A stretch of DNA of 64,000 bases from Chlorogloeopsis sp. ULAP01 (GCF_030381805.1 NZ_JAUDRH010000012.1:215297-279296), one strand, 5' to 3'; positions 36,675-46,645 are shown, numbered from the stretch's first letter. A program made the numbers and translations. The notes: generated by a model from the sequence alone, not told the origin.

Positions 36675-37825
36675 ACCGCAAATTATTTCTAGCTTGGCTG
36701 CAACTCTCCAGGGAAAGAGCAAGGCTGTTGGTTGCTCTTGCGGGGATTGCCTTTGCAGTTATTCTCATGTTTATGCAGCTAGGCTTTCAGGCGGCGCTGT
36801 TTGAAAGTGCAACCCGCGTGCATCAAAGTATTAATGCAGATGTGGTGCTAATTAATCCTCGCTCGCGTGCGTTGATCAGCATGAACAACTTCTCCAGACG
36901 GCGTTTGTATCAGGCTCTAGGTTTTGATGGCGTAGAGTCGATTAATTCAGTATATTTAGGTTTGGGAACCTGGAAAAGTCCTGAAAGCCAACGCGATCGC
37001 GCCATCTTAGTTTTAGGAATTGACCCAACCAAGACAACTCTACACATCCCAGAAATCAATCAAAACCTGGATAAGCTAAAGCTTGATGATGTTGCCATTC
37101 TCGACCGGGTTTCTCGACCGGAATTTCAACCGTTCATTGCAGAAGTTGCTCAAGGTAAAGTCATCACCCCTGAAATCAATAGTAGAAAAATTAAAGTCGT
37201 AGGCTTGTTTACAGTTGGTTCGTCTTTTGGTTCTGATGCACTCTTAATTACCAGTGAAGTTAATTTTTTGCGTATTTTCAAAACCCGTGAAGCTGGAGAA
37301 ATTAATATTGGTTTAATCAAAGTCAAGCCTAATGCAAATATTAAAAACATTGCTCAGGGGATACAAGCTAACTTACCAAAAGACGTGCAGGTGCTAACTC
37401 ACGATGAATTTGTGGAATTTGAGAAAACCTACTGGCAAAAAAATACAGCCATTGGCTTTGTTTTCACACTAGGAACCATCATGGGATTTATTGTAGGAAG
37501 TGTGATTGTCTATCAAGTTCTTTATACCAATGTCTCTGACCATTTGGCTGAGTATGCAACGCTAAAAGCAATGGGGTATAAGGATACCTACCTGTTATTA
37601 ATGGTGTTTCAAGAAGCTCTGATTCTGGGATTTTTAGGTTATATACCTGGATTTGCAATCACACTAGGTCTATACGACCTAACCAAAAAAGCCACCAGTT
37701 TACCGATGGCAATAGATATTGGACGAAGTTTAATGGTTTTAATATTGACAATTTTTATGTGCTTTATTTCTGGTGCAATTGCAGTTCGGAAATTACAAGC
37801 TGCCGATCCTGCTGATATTTTTTAG
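36671..37825 (+). CDS. devC: DevC-type ABC exporter permease
   Basis: The 384-residue product has an N-terminal helix, a large periplasmic domain and three C-terminal helices (GFVFTLGTIMGFIVGSVIVYQVLYTNVSDHLAEYATLKAMGY), as in MacB/FtsX-type DevC. An ATGA overlap couples it to devB. Confidence 0.9.
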   Translation: MNRKLFLAWLQLSRERARLLVALAGIAFAVILMFMQLGFQAALFESATRVHQSINADVVLINPRSRALISMNNFSRRRLYQALGFDGVESINSVYLGLGTWKSPESQRDRAILVLGIDPTKTTLHIPEINQNLDKLKLDDVAILDRVSRPEFQPFIAEVAQGKVITPEINSRKIKVVGLFTVGSSFGSDALLITSEVNFLRIFKTREAGEINIGLIKVKPNANIKNIAQGIQANLPKDVQVLTHDEFVEFEKTYWQKNTAIGFVFTLGTIMGFIVGSVIVYQVLYTNVSDHLAEYATLKAMGYKDTYLLLMVFQEALILGFLGYIPGFAITLGLYDLTKKATSLPMAIDIGRSLMVLILTIFMCFISGAIAVRKLQAADPADIF

Positions 37826-37888
37826 CCATGAATTATGACTTACGAATTATAACTCTAAACACAGATCTAAACAATATTTATTAAACCT

Positions 37889-38590
37889 ATGTATCAACAA
37901 CCTGTTGTAAAAGTCTGTCATCTCAATCACTATTTTGGTCAAGATGAATTAAAGAAGCAGGTTTTATTTGACATTAACCTGGAAATATATGCTGGAGAAA
38001 TTGTCATTATGATGGGTCCATCTGGGTCAGGGAAAACAACTTTACTTACCTTGATCGGTGGTTTGCGGTCTGTCCAAGAGGGAAGCCTTAAAGTGTTTGG
38101 TCGCGAGCTATATGGAGCCAACAAAGACCAACTCTTTGAAATTAGGCGTAACATCGGTTATATCTTCCAAGCTCATAATTTGCTCAAATTCTTAACAGCT
38201 TGGCAGAATGTGCAAACATCCCTTGAACTGCACGCAGATATTCCAGCTGAAGAACTCCGTCCCAGAGCAGAAGCCATGCTTAAAGCAGTAGGGTTAGAAC
38301 ATCGGGTGAACTATTACCCAGAAAATCTCTCTGGCGGGCAAAAACAAAAGGTAGCGATCGCTCGCGCCCTAGTTAGTCATCCCAAGCTGATTTTAGCCGA
38401 CGAACCAACTGCTGCTTTAGATAGTAAATCAGGACGAGACGTAGTAGAACTGATGCAACAACTAGCACAAGAGCAGGGATGCCCTATTTTGGTTGTCACA
38501 CATGACAATCGCATTCTAGATATAGCTGACCGTATTGTTCGCATGGAAGATGGTCGGCTAGCTGTGGATACTACTGTTTCTACAAGTTAA
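37889..38590 (+). CDS. devA: DevA-type ABC exporter ATPase
   Basis: The 233-residue ATPase has Walker A GPSGSGKTT, signature LSGGQKQKVAIARAL and Walker B LILADEPTAALD. It completes devBCA. It is 63 bases after devC. Confidence 0.9.
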   Translation: MYQQPVVKVCHLNHYFGQDELKKQVLFDINLEIYAGEIVIMMGPSGSGKTTLLTLIGGLRSVQEGSLKVFGRELYGANKDQLFEIRRNIGYIFQAHNLLKFLTAWQNVQTSLELHADIPAEELRPRAEAMLKAVGLEHRVNYYPENLSGGQKQKVAIARALVSHPKLILADEPTAALDSKSGRDVVELMQQLAQEQGCPILVVTHDNRILDIADRIVRMEDGRLAVDTTVSTS

Positions 38591-38623
38591 TTTATTTCTT
38601 ACCTACTTTCACGGTGGTCAAAA

Positions 38624-38674
38624 ATGTCTGAACAGAGCGCTATTGCTGTCTACGACAGTATGGCGTGGAACTAG
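38624..38674 (+). pseudogene. 5' remnant of a DUF1269-like/general-stress gene cut by the transposon
   Basis: ATG opens MSEQSAIAVYDS, which matches the start of cyanobacterial stress proteins of the GsiB/17M-like type, and then runs into the transposon inverted repeat and stops at 38674. The remainder of the gene is not found at the other transposon end, so the locus was rearranged after insertion. Confidence 0.55.
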
Positions 38675-38728
38675 CGAAGCTGTCACCAGGGGCAAACTAA
38701 ACGGTATAGTTTAGAAGCAGAATTGAGA
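38661..38728 (+). repeat. Left terminal inverted repeat of the Tn3-family element
   Basis: Begins TGGCGTGGAACTAGCG and contains AAACTAAACGGTATAGTTT. It differs from the right copy at two positions. It is longer than the usual ~38-bp Tn3 repeat. Confidence 0.9.
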
Positions 38729-38749
38729 AAACCTGAAGCAGTCAAAGTT

Positions 38750-39274
38750 TCAGTCTGTCCAAAAAGATTCAAATCGTTTAGGGGACAATTGAGTATAACG
38801 GACAGTATGGTGAATGTTCTTATGGCCTAAATAATCCTGAATAGCTCTTGTATCATGACCTTGGGAAGCTAAATAGTAGCCACAGGCGTGACGCAGTTGG
38901 TGAGGATGAACAGGTTGATTAATTAGAGCAAGTTTACCTGCTCGTGCCACAATCTGACGAATAGACCTAGTAGAGAGCGGAGCTTTACGCTCAGAGACAA
39001 ACACATACTGAGTGTCAGGATAATCCCGCAATAGACAGCGTAATGCCCTTAGTTCAGGAGAACGCAGAGGATGAATGCTATCATGTCCGTGCTTAACGCG
39101 GTGAATCTCAATATAGCCCCCTGACAAATCTACCTGTGACCATTTGAGGGCAACCAATTCGGCAGTGCGAAGCCCGTGACGAAACATGAGTAAGATAATA
39201 GCTGCGTCCCTCACTCCATGCCTGCCTACTTTTCGTGCAGCTTTCACCATCACCTCAACTTCTTTGGGGCGCAA
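38750..39274 (-). CDS. Tyrosine recombinase (TnpI-like resolvase of the Tn3-family element)
   Basis: The catalytic set is complete: Arg36 (GLRTAEL), Lys61 (VKHGHDS), His125 and Arg128 (HQLRH), His151 (LGHKN) and Tyr160 (VRYTQL). It probably resolves transposition cointegrates. The start shown is a TTG. The frame stays open about 39 codons further upstream to near 39391 without a canonical start codon, so the true N-terminus is uncertain. The N-terminal core-binding domain of typical integrases is absent. Confidence 0.82.
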   Translation of the reverse strand: MRPKEVEVMVKAARKVGRHGVRDAAIILLMFRHGLRTAELVALKWSQVDLSGGYIEIHRVKHGHDSIHPLRSPELRALRCLLRDYPDTQYVFVSERKAPLSTRSIRQIVARAGKLALINQPVHPHQLRHACGYYLASQGHDTRAIQDYLGHKNIHHTVRYTQLSPKRFESFWTD

Positions 39275-39408
39275 ATATTCCCTATCTCGTTCTGATGGTA
39301 ACTTCGGGGGAGGAGAGCGAGTGTTAGACTTTGCCGAAAAAGGAAGTTGAGCAGAGGCTTCTAAAATAAGTTAAAGTCTCATGACAATGGTTGTACTTCT
39401 AAGATACA

Positions 39409-39435
39409 TTGCCTAAAAGAAAACAAACTAGGCAA
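39409..39435. promoter_or_regulatory. Candidate recombination site core between recombinase and transposase genes
   Basis: TTGCCTA and TAGGCAA form an inverted repeat separated by 13 bases, lying just before the tnpA start. Tyrosine-recombinase core sites have this form and occur in this intergenic position. The arms are short, so the call is tentative. Confidence 0.35.
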
Positions 39436-39445
39436 AGTTATATTA

Positions 39446-42433
39446 ATGAAGAAAAACTGGCAGCCCGAAGAACTGATAGAGTTTTGGACTTTACTACCAG
39501 ATGAATTAGCATTAATAAATAAGAAAAATAGCCAAAATAAGTTGGGTTTCGCTTTATTACTCAAATTTTTTCAGATTGAGACTAGATTTCCAGAGAATCT
39601 GCAAGATATCCCTAGCATTGTGATTAATTACGTTGCTAGACAAATTAATGTTTCAGTAGATAAATATCGAGATTACGATTGGCAAGGGCGTTCAATAAAA
39701 TATCACCGTTCTCAAGTCCGAAATTTTTTTGGCTTCCAAGAAGCAACTCTCAATGATGCACAAGAGCTTACTAATTGGTTGGTAGAACAAGCACTAATTT
39801 ATGAGTTAAAATTTGAGCAACTAAAATTAGCAGCAATTGCACGTTTAAGAGAGCTAAAAATAGAACTGCTGTCATCAAGTCGATTAGAACGTATCACCCG
39901 TTCTGCACTCCATACTTTTGAGGAAAGATTTCTTAATCAAACTACAGAGAACTTAGGAGCAAAAACAAAAGAGCAGATAGACAATTTATTAATTTCTTCT
40001 AACTCTGCCTCAGAATTAGATAATAAATCTGGATTAGAATTCTTAGAAGAAATTACCTCGGAATTAGAGCTATCTAAATTCAATGAATTAAAAACTGACC
40101 CTGGTAGAATAGGTGTTGAGAGCTTTCAGAAAGAAATCGAAAAGCTGGAAATATTACGTCAGATAGAGTTACCAGAAAATTTATTCAAAACAATACCAAC
40201 CAAAGTTCTACAAACATATAAGCAGCGCGTGCTTGTGGAATATCCTCGTGACTTACGCCGTCACCCTGAGCCAATTCGTTATACTTTAATCGTCGCTTTC
40301 TGTTGGCTGAGAAGTCAAGAGATTATCGATAATTTAGTAGAACTGCTAATACTTATTGTACATCGCATTGGCGCGAAGGCAGAAAAACGTGTTGAGCAAG
40401 AACTACTCAATGATTTTAAAAAAGTCAATGGTAAGACTAATTTATTATTTCAGATGGCGGAAGCTTCTTTAAAACAGCCAGAGGGGGTAATCAAAGAAGT
40501 AATTTTTCCAGTGGTTAGTGAAGCGACTCTTAAAAATTTAGTTAAAGAGTATAAATCGACTGGTAATGCTTATCGCTCACGAGTTTATACGGTAATGCGA
40601 AGTTCCTACGGCAGACATTATCGCCGAATATTACCGTTAATTTTAGAGCAGTTAGAATTTCGCTCAAATAATGAGGTACATCGTCCGGTAATTCAAGCCT
40701 TGGAATTGATGAAAAAGTATGCTGACAGCAAACAACGCTACTATGACATAGGAGAAGAAATACCTGTCGAGGGAGTATTACGTAGTGGCTGGCAAGAATT
40801 AATTTTAGAGAAGAATGCAGACGGCGATATCAAAGTTAATCGCATTAATTATGAGTTAAGTGCATTACAAGCCTTAAGAGAAAAGCTTAGATGCAAGGAA
40901 ATTTGGGTAGTAGGAGCCAACCGTTATCGTAACCCAGAAGAAGATTTACCTCATGACTTTGAGATGCAACGCGAAGAATATTTCCACGCACTTAATCAAC
41001 CATCAGATGTTGAGAAATTTATTGCTAATTTGAAAGCAGCAATGGAACAAGCTCTCTGTGAATTTGATAGAGGGTTGCCCAAAAACAAGTATGTAAAAAT
41101 TAAAACTAAAGGTAAAGCAAGGATTTGTGTAACACCTCTCAAGCCGCAAAACGAACCTCTAAACCTCGCACGTTTAAAAAATGAAATTCAAAGGCGCTGG
41201 CCCCAAACAAGCCTTTTAGATATCCTCAAGGAAACAGACTTACGTGTTGGTTTTAGCGACCATTTTAAATCAGTTTCAACGCGAGAAGTCTTAGAAGAAG
41301 AATCACTACAAAAGCGTTTGTTGCTATGTTTATACGGTTTGGGAACAAATACTGGACTCAAGCGTTTGAGTGATGAAATGGGTGGTGACGATTACAAGAA
41401 TTTACTGCACGTTAGGCGGCGTTACATTCACAAACAACAGTTGCGTAACGCTATTGCTAGTGTTGCCAATGCTATTTTTCGCACCAGGATGACCCACATT
41501 TGGGGAGAAGGTACAACTGCTTGCGCTTCTGACTCCAAAAAATTTGGTTCTTGGGATCAAAATCTTATGACCGAATGGCACATCCGCTATGGTGGTCGCG
41601 GTGTAATGATTTACTGGCACGTTGAAAATAATTCGGTATGTATCTATTCACAGCTAAAAACCTGTTCTAGTAGCGAAGTTGCAGCGATGATTGAAGGTTT
41701 GCTGCGTCATTGTACCGAGATGAAGATAGAAAAGAATTTCGTTGATAGCCACGGTCAAAGTGAGGTTGCTTTTGCTTTTACCCATCTACTGGGTTTTCAA
41801 CTTATGCCCCGCCTCAAACGCATCCACGCGCAAAAATTGTATCTTCCAGAAACTGGGACTAATAGTGCCTATCCTAATTTACAAGCAATTATTAAACGTT
41901 CAATCCGATGGGATTTGCTCAGACAGCAGTACGACCAGATGGTTAAATATGCTACAGCACTGCGATTAGGAATGGCGGAAACTGATGCCATCTTGAAGCG
42001 TTTTACTAAAGGTAATTTGTTACATCCCACCTATCAAGCGTTAGCAGAATTGGGTAAGGCTGTTAAGACTATTTTCTTGTGTAAATATCTGCATTCGATT
42101 GAAGTCCGGCAAGAGATTCATTCTGGGCTAAATGTAGTTGAAAACTGGAACAGTGCTAACAGTTTTATTTTCTATGGAAAAGGTGGAGAAATAGCAACAA
42201 ATCGTTTGGATGATCAAGAAGTAGCTGTGTTATCTCTGCATTTATTGCAGATTTCTTTGGTATATATCAATACTTTGATGATTCAAGAGGTTTTGTCACA
42301 ACCCCAATGGATGAAGACAATGAAGCAAGCAGATTTACGATCGCTTTCGCCTTTGATTTGGCGGCACGTCAATCCATATGGTATTTTCCGTCTAGATATG
42401 AATGAACGAATACCAATTGAAAAAACAGCGTAG
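39446..42433 (+). CDS. tnpA: Tn3-family transposase
   Basis: The 995-residue length and organisation are those of Tn3 transposases: N-terminal DNA-binding part (WQPEELIEFWTLLPDELALI), then a C-terminal DDE nuclease with TACASDSKKFGSWDQN, KNFVDSHGQSEVAFAF and LMPRLKRIHAQKLY. It binds the terminal repeats and catalyses replicative transposition. The frame is intact. Confidence 0.93.
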   Translation: MKKNWQPEELIEFWTLLPDELALINKKNSQNKLGFALLLKFFQIETRFPENLQDIPSIVINYVARQINVSVDKYRDYDWQGRSIKYHRSQVRNFFGFQEATLNDAQELTNWLVEQALIYELKFEQLKLAAIARLRELKIELLSSSRLERITRSALHTFEERFLNQTTENLGAKTKEQIDNLLISSNSASELDNKSGLEFLEEITSELELSKFNELKTDPGRIGVESFQKEIEKLEILRQIELPENLFKTIPTKVLQTYKQRVLVEYPRDLRRHPEPIRYTLIVAFCWLRSQEIIDNLVELLILIVHRIGAKAEKRVEQELLNDFKKVNGKTNLLFQMAEASLKQPEGVIKEVIFPVVSEATLKNLVKEYKSTGNAYRSRVYTVMRSSYGRHYRRILPLILEQLEFRSNNEVHRPVIQALELMKKYADSKQRYYDIGEEIPVEGVLRSGWQELILEKNADGDIKVNRINYELSALQALREKLRCKEIWVVGANRYRNPEEDLPHDFEMQREEYFHALNQPSDVEKFIANLKAAMEQALCEFDRGLPKNKYVKIKTKGKARICVTPLKPQNEPLNLARLKNEIQRRWPQTSLLDILKETDLRVGFSDHFKSVSTREVLEEESLQKRLLLCLYGLGTNTGLKRLSDEMGGDDYKNLLHVRRRYIHKQQLRNAIASVANAIFRTRMTHIWGEGTTACASDSKKFGSWDQNLMTEWHIRYGGRGVMIYWHVENNSVCIYSQLKTCSSSEVAAMIEGLLRHCTEMKIEKNFVDSHGQSEVAFAFTHLLGFQLMPRLKRIHAQKLYLPETGTNSAYPNLQAIIKRSIRWDLLRQQYDQMVKYATALRLGMAETDAILKRFTKGNLLHPTYQALAELGKAVKTIFLCKYLHSIEVRQEIHSGLNVVENWNSANSFIFYGKGGEIATNRLDDQEVAVLSLHLLQISLVYINTLMIQEVLSQPQWMKTMKQADLRSLSPLIWRHVNPYGIFRLDMNERIPIEKTA

Positions 42434-42484
42434 CTGTTTTAATCATTACCATCTGAGTCACAATTAAGCGTCAGTATCCAAGGC

Positions 42485-42552
42485 TCTCAATTCTGCTTTT
42501 AAACTATACCGTTTAGTTTGTCCCTGGTGACAGCTTCGCTAGTTCCACGCCA
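42485..42552 (-). repeat. Right terminal inverted repeat of the Tn3-family element
   Basis: Reverse complement of the left repeat with two differences (positions 38691 and 38714 of the left copy). The flanking sequence shows no matching direct repeat. Confidence 0.9.
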
Positions 42553-42591
42553 GCTTACAAGTTTGTTTGCAATCAAGACATCTGTGACCAG

Positions 42592-43101
42592 GTGATAGAC
42601 CTGATTGAAGCAGACGAGATAGGTAGTATAAGTGATGGTATCGCTTGGATGCGGAATGGCGATCGCAATCCGTTTCGGCGTTTCCAAATTGGTCAAGTAT
42701 ATCAATTTAAGGAAAGACTGCGGACAGAGTTGGAAATCGTGGGGCGTGTTATTGGTATAACTAATGAATTTGTTGTGTTTGGATTGAGGAATTTAGTAAA
42801 TATGAACCTAGAAATTGTGAATCTACGTCCGAGACAGATTGATGCAGAGTTGCAAGATGAACCATCTGCTGAACAGAGAGCAAGAATTCTTCACTTAATG
42901 GAAAAGTTTAGTGATGTTTTCCCAGTTCAGGTATCTTTAGCTGAGTTGTTAAAACTACCAAATTTAACTGATAAAGAGGAGGTTTTATTACGGATGTATG
43001 AATCTGACGTATTTGAAAAAACCTGGGAGGATTATAAGAACCAAATGCAAGCAATGGAAGTGTCTACAAATCGAAAAAAGGATAATATTCGTGCTGCATA
43101 G
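42592..43101 (+). CDS. Hypothetical protein, possibly 5'-truncated by the transposon
   Basis: The frame is open from the transposon repeat (from about 42517) and the first start after it is a GTG at 42592. The 169-residue product is charged and mostly helical, with a basic patch (GDRNPFRRFQIGQVYQFKERL). I do not recognise it. The lack of a good start suggests the original N-terminus was lost at the transposon boundary. Confidence 0.5.
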   Translation: MIDLIEADEIGSISDGIAWMRNGDRNPFRRFQIGQVYQFKERLRTELEIVGRVIGITNEFVVFGLRNLVNMNLEIVNLRPRQIDAELQDEPSAEQRARILHLMEKFSDVFPVQVSLAELLKLPNLTDKEEVLLRMYESDVFEKTWEDYKNQMQAMEVSTNRKKDNIRAA

Positions 43102-43658
43102 GTAGCTGTGAGCAGTTAATCTAGCAGAGAATTTATCCCACAATTTAACGTTACCTAATAGATTAGCATCTCAATACTGATTGCAGTACGAGTTCATATT
43201 TTGGGTGCTGAACTCGTATGGATATATTTGACTGTTTTTTGTTTTTAAATTCGTTGGTGCAGTGTAATTTAATCTTCACCCATTGTACTAACCTCTGTCA
43301 GTTTTTGGTGACACTTTTAGGTGTTACTAGCTTTGCATTCTTATTCCAAAACTATTTTCTAGATTTAGTCACAACTTCGCTAGAACTGACGTATTTAAAT
43401 AGCTCTCAAAAAAAAGTTGGGTAGCCGCATTGTTGTTGGTGAAGCGTGTTGGACTAAATCTTAGCCTAAGCCTACGTATGTCTAAGCCTAAACAAGTATA
43501 ACCTCTGTTTGCTTTCAACCATGAGACGATTACCAGTCGCCTCCAACAAGCGGATAACCAACCGCTTCTTAATAAAACAAAAATTTCAAATTTAGGCTAA
43601 CACATTTTGACCAACAGCGAGGCTACCTGATGCACTAAAACCATCAGGACAGTCACTC
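43102..43658. other. 557-bp gap before the replication-protein gene, with repeated TAAGCCTA-like motifs
   Basis: No convincing gene. TTAGCCTAAGCC, TCTAAGCCTAAAC (about 43461-43492) and TTTAGGCTAAC (about 43591) repeat a common core on both strands. Repeats beside a replication gene may be initiator sites. A 68-codon frame at 43218 has no supporting features. Confidence 0.4.
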
Positions 43659-45860
43659 ATGTTCCAAGAAGATGTCGGGGCAGATGTTGATAACAGGCCC
43701 CAATTAAGTCTTTCACAGCCTTCAAAAAAGAAAATCAAACCCCATTTACCCTCAGAATCTGTGGGTAAACGCTACGTAGAGCGTTTTTGGCATCCATTTG
43801 GGGCGATAGTTGCCCCTTCTTTAGTAGAAGGTGCAAAACCAGCATGGCGTACCATCGATTATTACCTGCAACCTTCCCAACTGTGGAAGTTGCACCAAGA
43901 TAAGTCAAAATTAGTAGGTCTACGCTTTGACAACACAACCCGTTACGGCACAATCGATTTAGACTTTTTTGGTGACTACCATAACATTGAATCCATAAAT
44001 CGCATCAAAGCGGCACTAGAGGAAATCGGCATAGTCGATATCGTCATTCTCCAGTCCAGCTTTAGTGGTGGTTATCACTTGATTTTAAACTTTGCATCTC
44101 CCCTGCCTACCTTTGCCCTAGCCTGCGCCTTAGAAATTACTTTGAGAAATGCAGGCTTTATCATACGCCAAGGACACCTAGAAATCTTCCCCAACACTAA
44201 ACCATATAGTGCCAAACAAATAACCAACTACAAAGCCATCCGTTGTCCCATGCAACCGGGTAGTGGGTCATTTTTACTTGATGATGACTTACAACCAATT
44301 AGCGATTCCGTTTCTATCTTCCTCGATTATTGCGATCGCGCGGCCAGTCGGCAAGATTTAACCAAATTAAAACGGGTAGCGAACAAAGCCAAAAAACAAA
44401 TTTCACAGGAGAGATATCGTAAGCAAGAGTCTGCTGATGCTGCACAGTGGCGTGCCAACTGGGAAGAAATAATTGCGATCGGTTGGACAGGACAAGGACA
44501 AACAAACACCCTCCTACAAATCTTTGCAGGCTACGGAATTGTCTTTCTAGACTTAAGAGGCGATAAATTAGTCGAATTTTGCCTTTCCACCGCAATTAAC
44601 GCCCCTGGCTATGAGCAATATTGCCGACACCAACATGAAATCGAAGCTAGAGTACGGCATTGGGTAGAATGCACAATTCGTAATAAATGGTACAGTGCCT
44701 ACGTTAGTTATCCCGAACGGCTGTTGGGTACATTCGTCAACACATTTGCAGAAGCAATAGCAGGTGTTAGCAGGATCGATCAACCTAAAGATAACGTAAT
44801 TTCATTTGACCGTCGCCACCAACAGAACTGGGAACGCAGCCAACAAGCCCAAAGACGCATCCAGATAGTAGTAACAGCAATAGAGTGGAGTAGTGGATTA
44901 CCAGCAGGGGCTACTGAACGGGCAAAAGCTATACGTGCTGAGTATAAACGCCGCTTTAACAAAACTGTCTCTCAAGAGACACTACAAAAGCACTTACATT
45001 TGTGGCATCCCACACGCTACATTTTAGACCCTTGGGCAGAAAATAGCTCAAACCCTTATCAATCAAGTGAGAACGGGCAATTTTATGAATTTCAAAGCTC
45101 ATTTGTAAAACACGATACTCAAAATCCTTGTGGAATAAGTAATTACGTTCATTCTTTCTATATGAAGGTGTTTTGTAAGTGCTTACCTCCTGCTGCTACA
45201 GCCCCCCAAGGGTTGGAGTCAGCAGGGTTTGTTGAACAACCCGATGTTTCTCAGTCAGACTCAGCTGTCATCCAGTCTGCGGAAAATGTTGAACTCATAA
45301 ATTCTTCTAATACTGCTGACATTAATTCAAATAAAACCAGCAATCAATTAGAGAATTCAGTTCATACAAATATTTTACAATCAAATCAATTCAGTTCTCA
45401 TCAGGATTTTATATACCTGTGTAGCTCCGGCACGTCGTCAAAAGTTGATAATCAAAACTTATCTAACACGGAGGATAACGGGCTGGGTGTAGTTTCGATA
45501 CCTGCTGCGGTTCCACTAGAACAACCACTCCAAAACCCCAACAATGGCTTGCAGGGTGCATCTGTTGGTGACGAGACTGCTGATGTTTCCTACCGCATCG
45601 AGGAACTCAAGCGAGTGACAAAACTACGGCTAATGGCTTTAACCCAAGCTAAGGCTAAGGTGCGCCAATACTGCGTAATCACGGGACATATTCTCAGCAC
45701 TCAAGAACGCGATCGCTTAGAGCAACGTGCCAAAATGCAATTCTACCTCGATTCCGGTAACGAAACTCTAATTGCAGAAGCTAAGGAGTGGGCGACTGCC
45801 AATCCTGGGTGTCTACCGTTTTCCTTGGAGTTGGAAAGCGAAAAATTTTGGAAAAGATGA
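43659..45860 (+). CDS. Primase-fold (AEP-like) plasmid replication protein candidate
   Basis: Residues 95-180 show the primase-polymerase pattern: TIDLDFFG with Asp100 and Asp102, SGGYH with His140 and LEIFPNT with Glu175, in the expected order and spacing. The C-terminal half is polar, lower in complexity (Asn/Ser-rich about 450-600), then a helical end. Cyanobacterial large-plasmid initiators of the CyRepA kind also contain such folds. No helicase domain is visible, unlike some of those. Length 733. Confidence 0.6.
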   Translation: MFQEDVGADVDNRPQLSLSQPSKKKIKPHLPSESVGKRYVERFWHPFGAIVAPSLVEGAKPAWRTIDYYLQPSQLWKLHQDKSKLVGLRFDNTTRYGTIDLDFFGDYHNIESINRIKAALEEIGIVDIVILQSSFSGGYHLILNFASPLPTFALACALEITLRNAGFIIRQGHLEIFPNTKPYSAKQITNYKAIRCPMQPGSGSFLLDDDLQPISDSVSIFLDYCDRAASRQDLTKLKRVANKAKKQISQERYRKQESADAAQWRANWEEIIAIGWTGQGQTNTLLQIFAGYGIVFLDLRGDKLVEFCLSTAINAPGYEQYCRHQHEIEARVRHWVECTIRNKWYSAYVSYPERLLGTFVNTFAEAIAGVSRIDQPKDNVISFDRRHQQNWERSQQAQRRIQIVVTAIEWSSGLPAGATERAKAIRAEYKRRFNKTVSQETLQKHLHLWHPTRYILDPWAENSSNPYQSSENGQFYEFQSSFVKHDTQNPCGISNYVHSFYMKVFCKCLPPAATAPQGLESAGFVEQPDVSQSDSAVIQSAENVELINSSNTADINSNKTSNQLENSVHTNILQSNQFSSHQDFIYLCSSGTSSKVDNQNLSNTEDNGLGVVSIPAAVPLEQPLQNPNNGLQGASVGDETADVSYRIEELKRVTKLRLMALTQAKAKVRQYCVITGHILSTQERDRLEQRAKMQFYLDSGNETLIAEAKEWATANPGCLPFSLELESEKFWKR

Positions 45861-45946
45861 GGGACATCAGGCGCTAAGATGTTTGGTATTTTAGATTTTA
45901 ACTGCACAAAAAGAGGTGATTCAGCTTTACAGAAGTTATTATATTT

Positions 45947-46264
45947 GTGAGTAAAATTTGGTACAAAAATATAGAAGGAGATATGAAAGATATCTTAATG
46001 GAAAAACTGTTTAATCAAGCAGTTGAACCAATCTTCCAAGCCAACAATTTAACTAAATATTCAGCACTCAAACAAAGAGAGGATGAATTTAAATTACTGT
46101 TTAATATTGAATTAGCAGAATACGTGGACTCGAAAAGAGGATTTAATTTTTCTCTATTTATCCGCGACTTTTTAAGTGAAGATTGCTTGCTGTACAGGGA
46201 TGCTATTCAACAAAAATATGGAGAGCGGGCAGCGGATTTGATTGGGGAATTAATTTGTATTTGA
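45947..46264 (+). CDS. Small hypothetical protein
   Basis: The 105-residue product (GTG start; an ATG at 45983 after GAAGGAG is an alternative) is acidic and helical with no recognised motif. It lies between the replication gene and the Rpn nuclease. Confidence 0.4.
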   Translation: MSKIWYKNIEGDMKDILMEKLFNQAVEPIFQANNLTKYSALKQREDEFKLLFNIELAEYVDSKRGFNFSLFIRDFLSEDCLLYRDAIQQKYGERAADLIGELICI

Positions 46265-46333
46265 AAGCAAAAAAAGTTAGCCGGTAGTTAGAATTTTATG
46301 ACTGTACGGTCAGCGTTCCGTGCAACTTTAAAA

Positions 46334-46645
46334 CTATGTATCTGTATTTTCTTGACTTAATTGTTGCCCAAACTCAGAAATTGACTCTGTAATACTAGCC
46401 CGTCTCAACAACTGCTTGAGTTTATCAAGCTCATAAATTTTATTTACTTGCTCAATTAATCCAGGGGGAACTTGATTAAATCTAGCTTCTAGAACTTCAG
46501 CGATCGACTCCTGGATAGCCTGCGCTCTGCCTATGCGTTCTATGCTTGTCATGTATGTCATTTCTTGTTCAGCCTCAAAACGATCTAATTCGGCTTTAAA
46601 ATTTAAGTCTAACTCCGGCGGTAGAGTCATTAATCTATCTAGCAA
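46334..46645 (-). pseudogene. Duplicated C-terminal fragment of the Rpn-type nuclease
   Basis: The 103 codons from MLDRLMTLPPEL onward closely match the end of the adjacent full gene, in protein and DNA (about 46535-46645 against 46910-47024). An in-frame stop lies just upstream, so only the C-terminal part remains. It carries no nuclease motif. Confidence 0.75.

Larger units (their letters stand above)
38661..42552. mobile_element. Tn3-family transposon with tyrosine recombinase
   Basis: The element is bounded by inverted repeats of 68 bp (38661-38728 and 42485-42552; 66 of 68 identical). It encodes a Tn3-type transposase on plus and a short tyrosine recombinase on minus, resembling the TnpA/TnpI arrangement of Tn4430. 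I see no clean 5-bp target duplication, so at least one flank has changed since insertion. The transposase reading frame is intact. Confidence 0.85.

Noticed and set aside
38656..42557. 5-bp target site duplication of the Tn3-family element
   Set aside because: Flanks (CAGTA on the left, GCTTA on the right) do not match, so no duplication can be claimed.
43218..43424. 68-codon plus-strand frame in the gap before the replication gene
   Set aside because: Cys/Phe/Leu-rich composition without a ribosome-binding site or homology pattern; better explained as non-coding.
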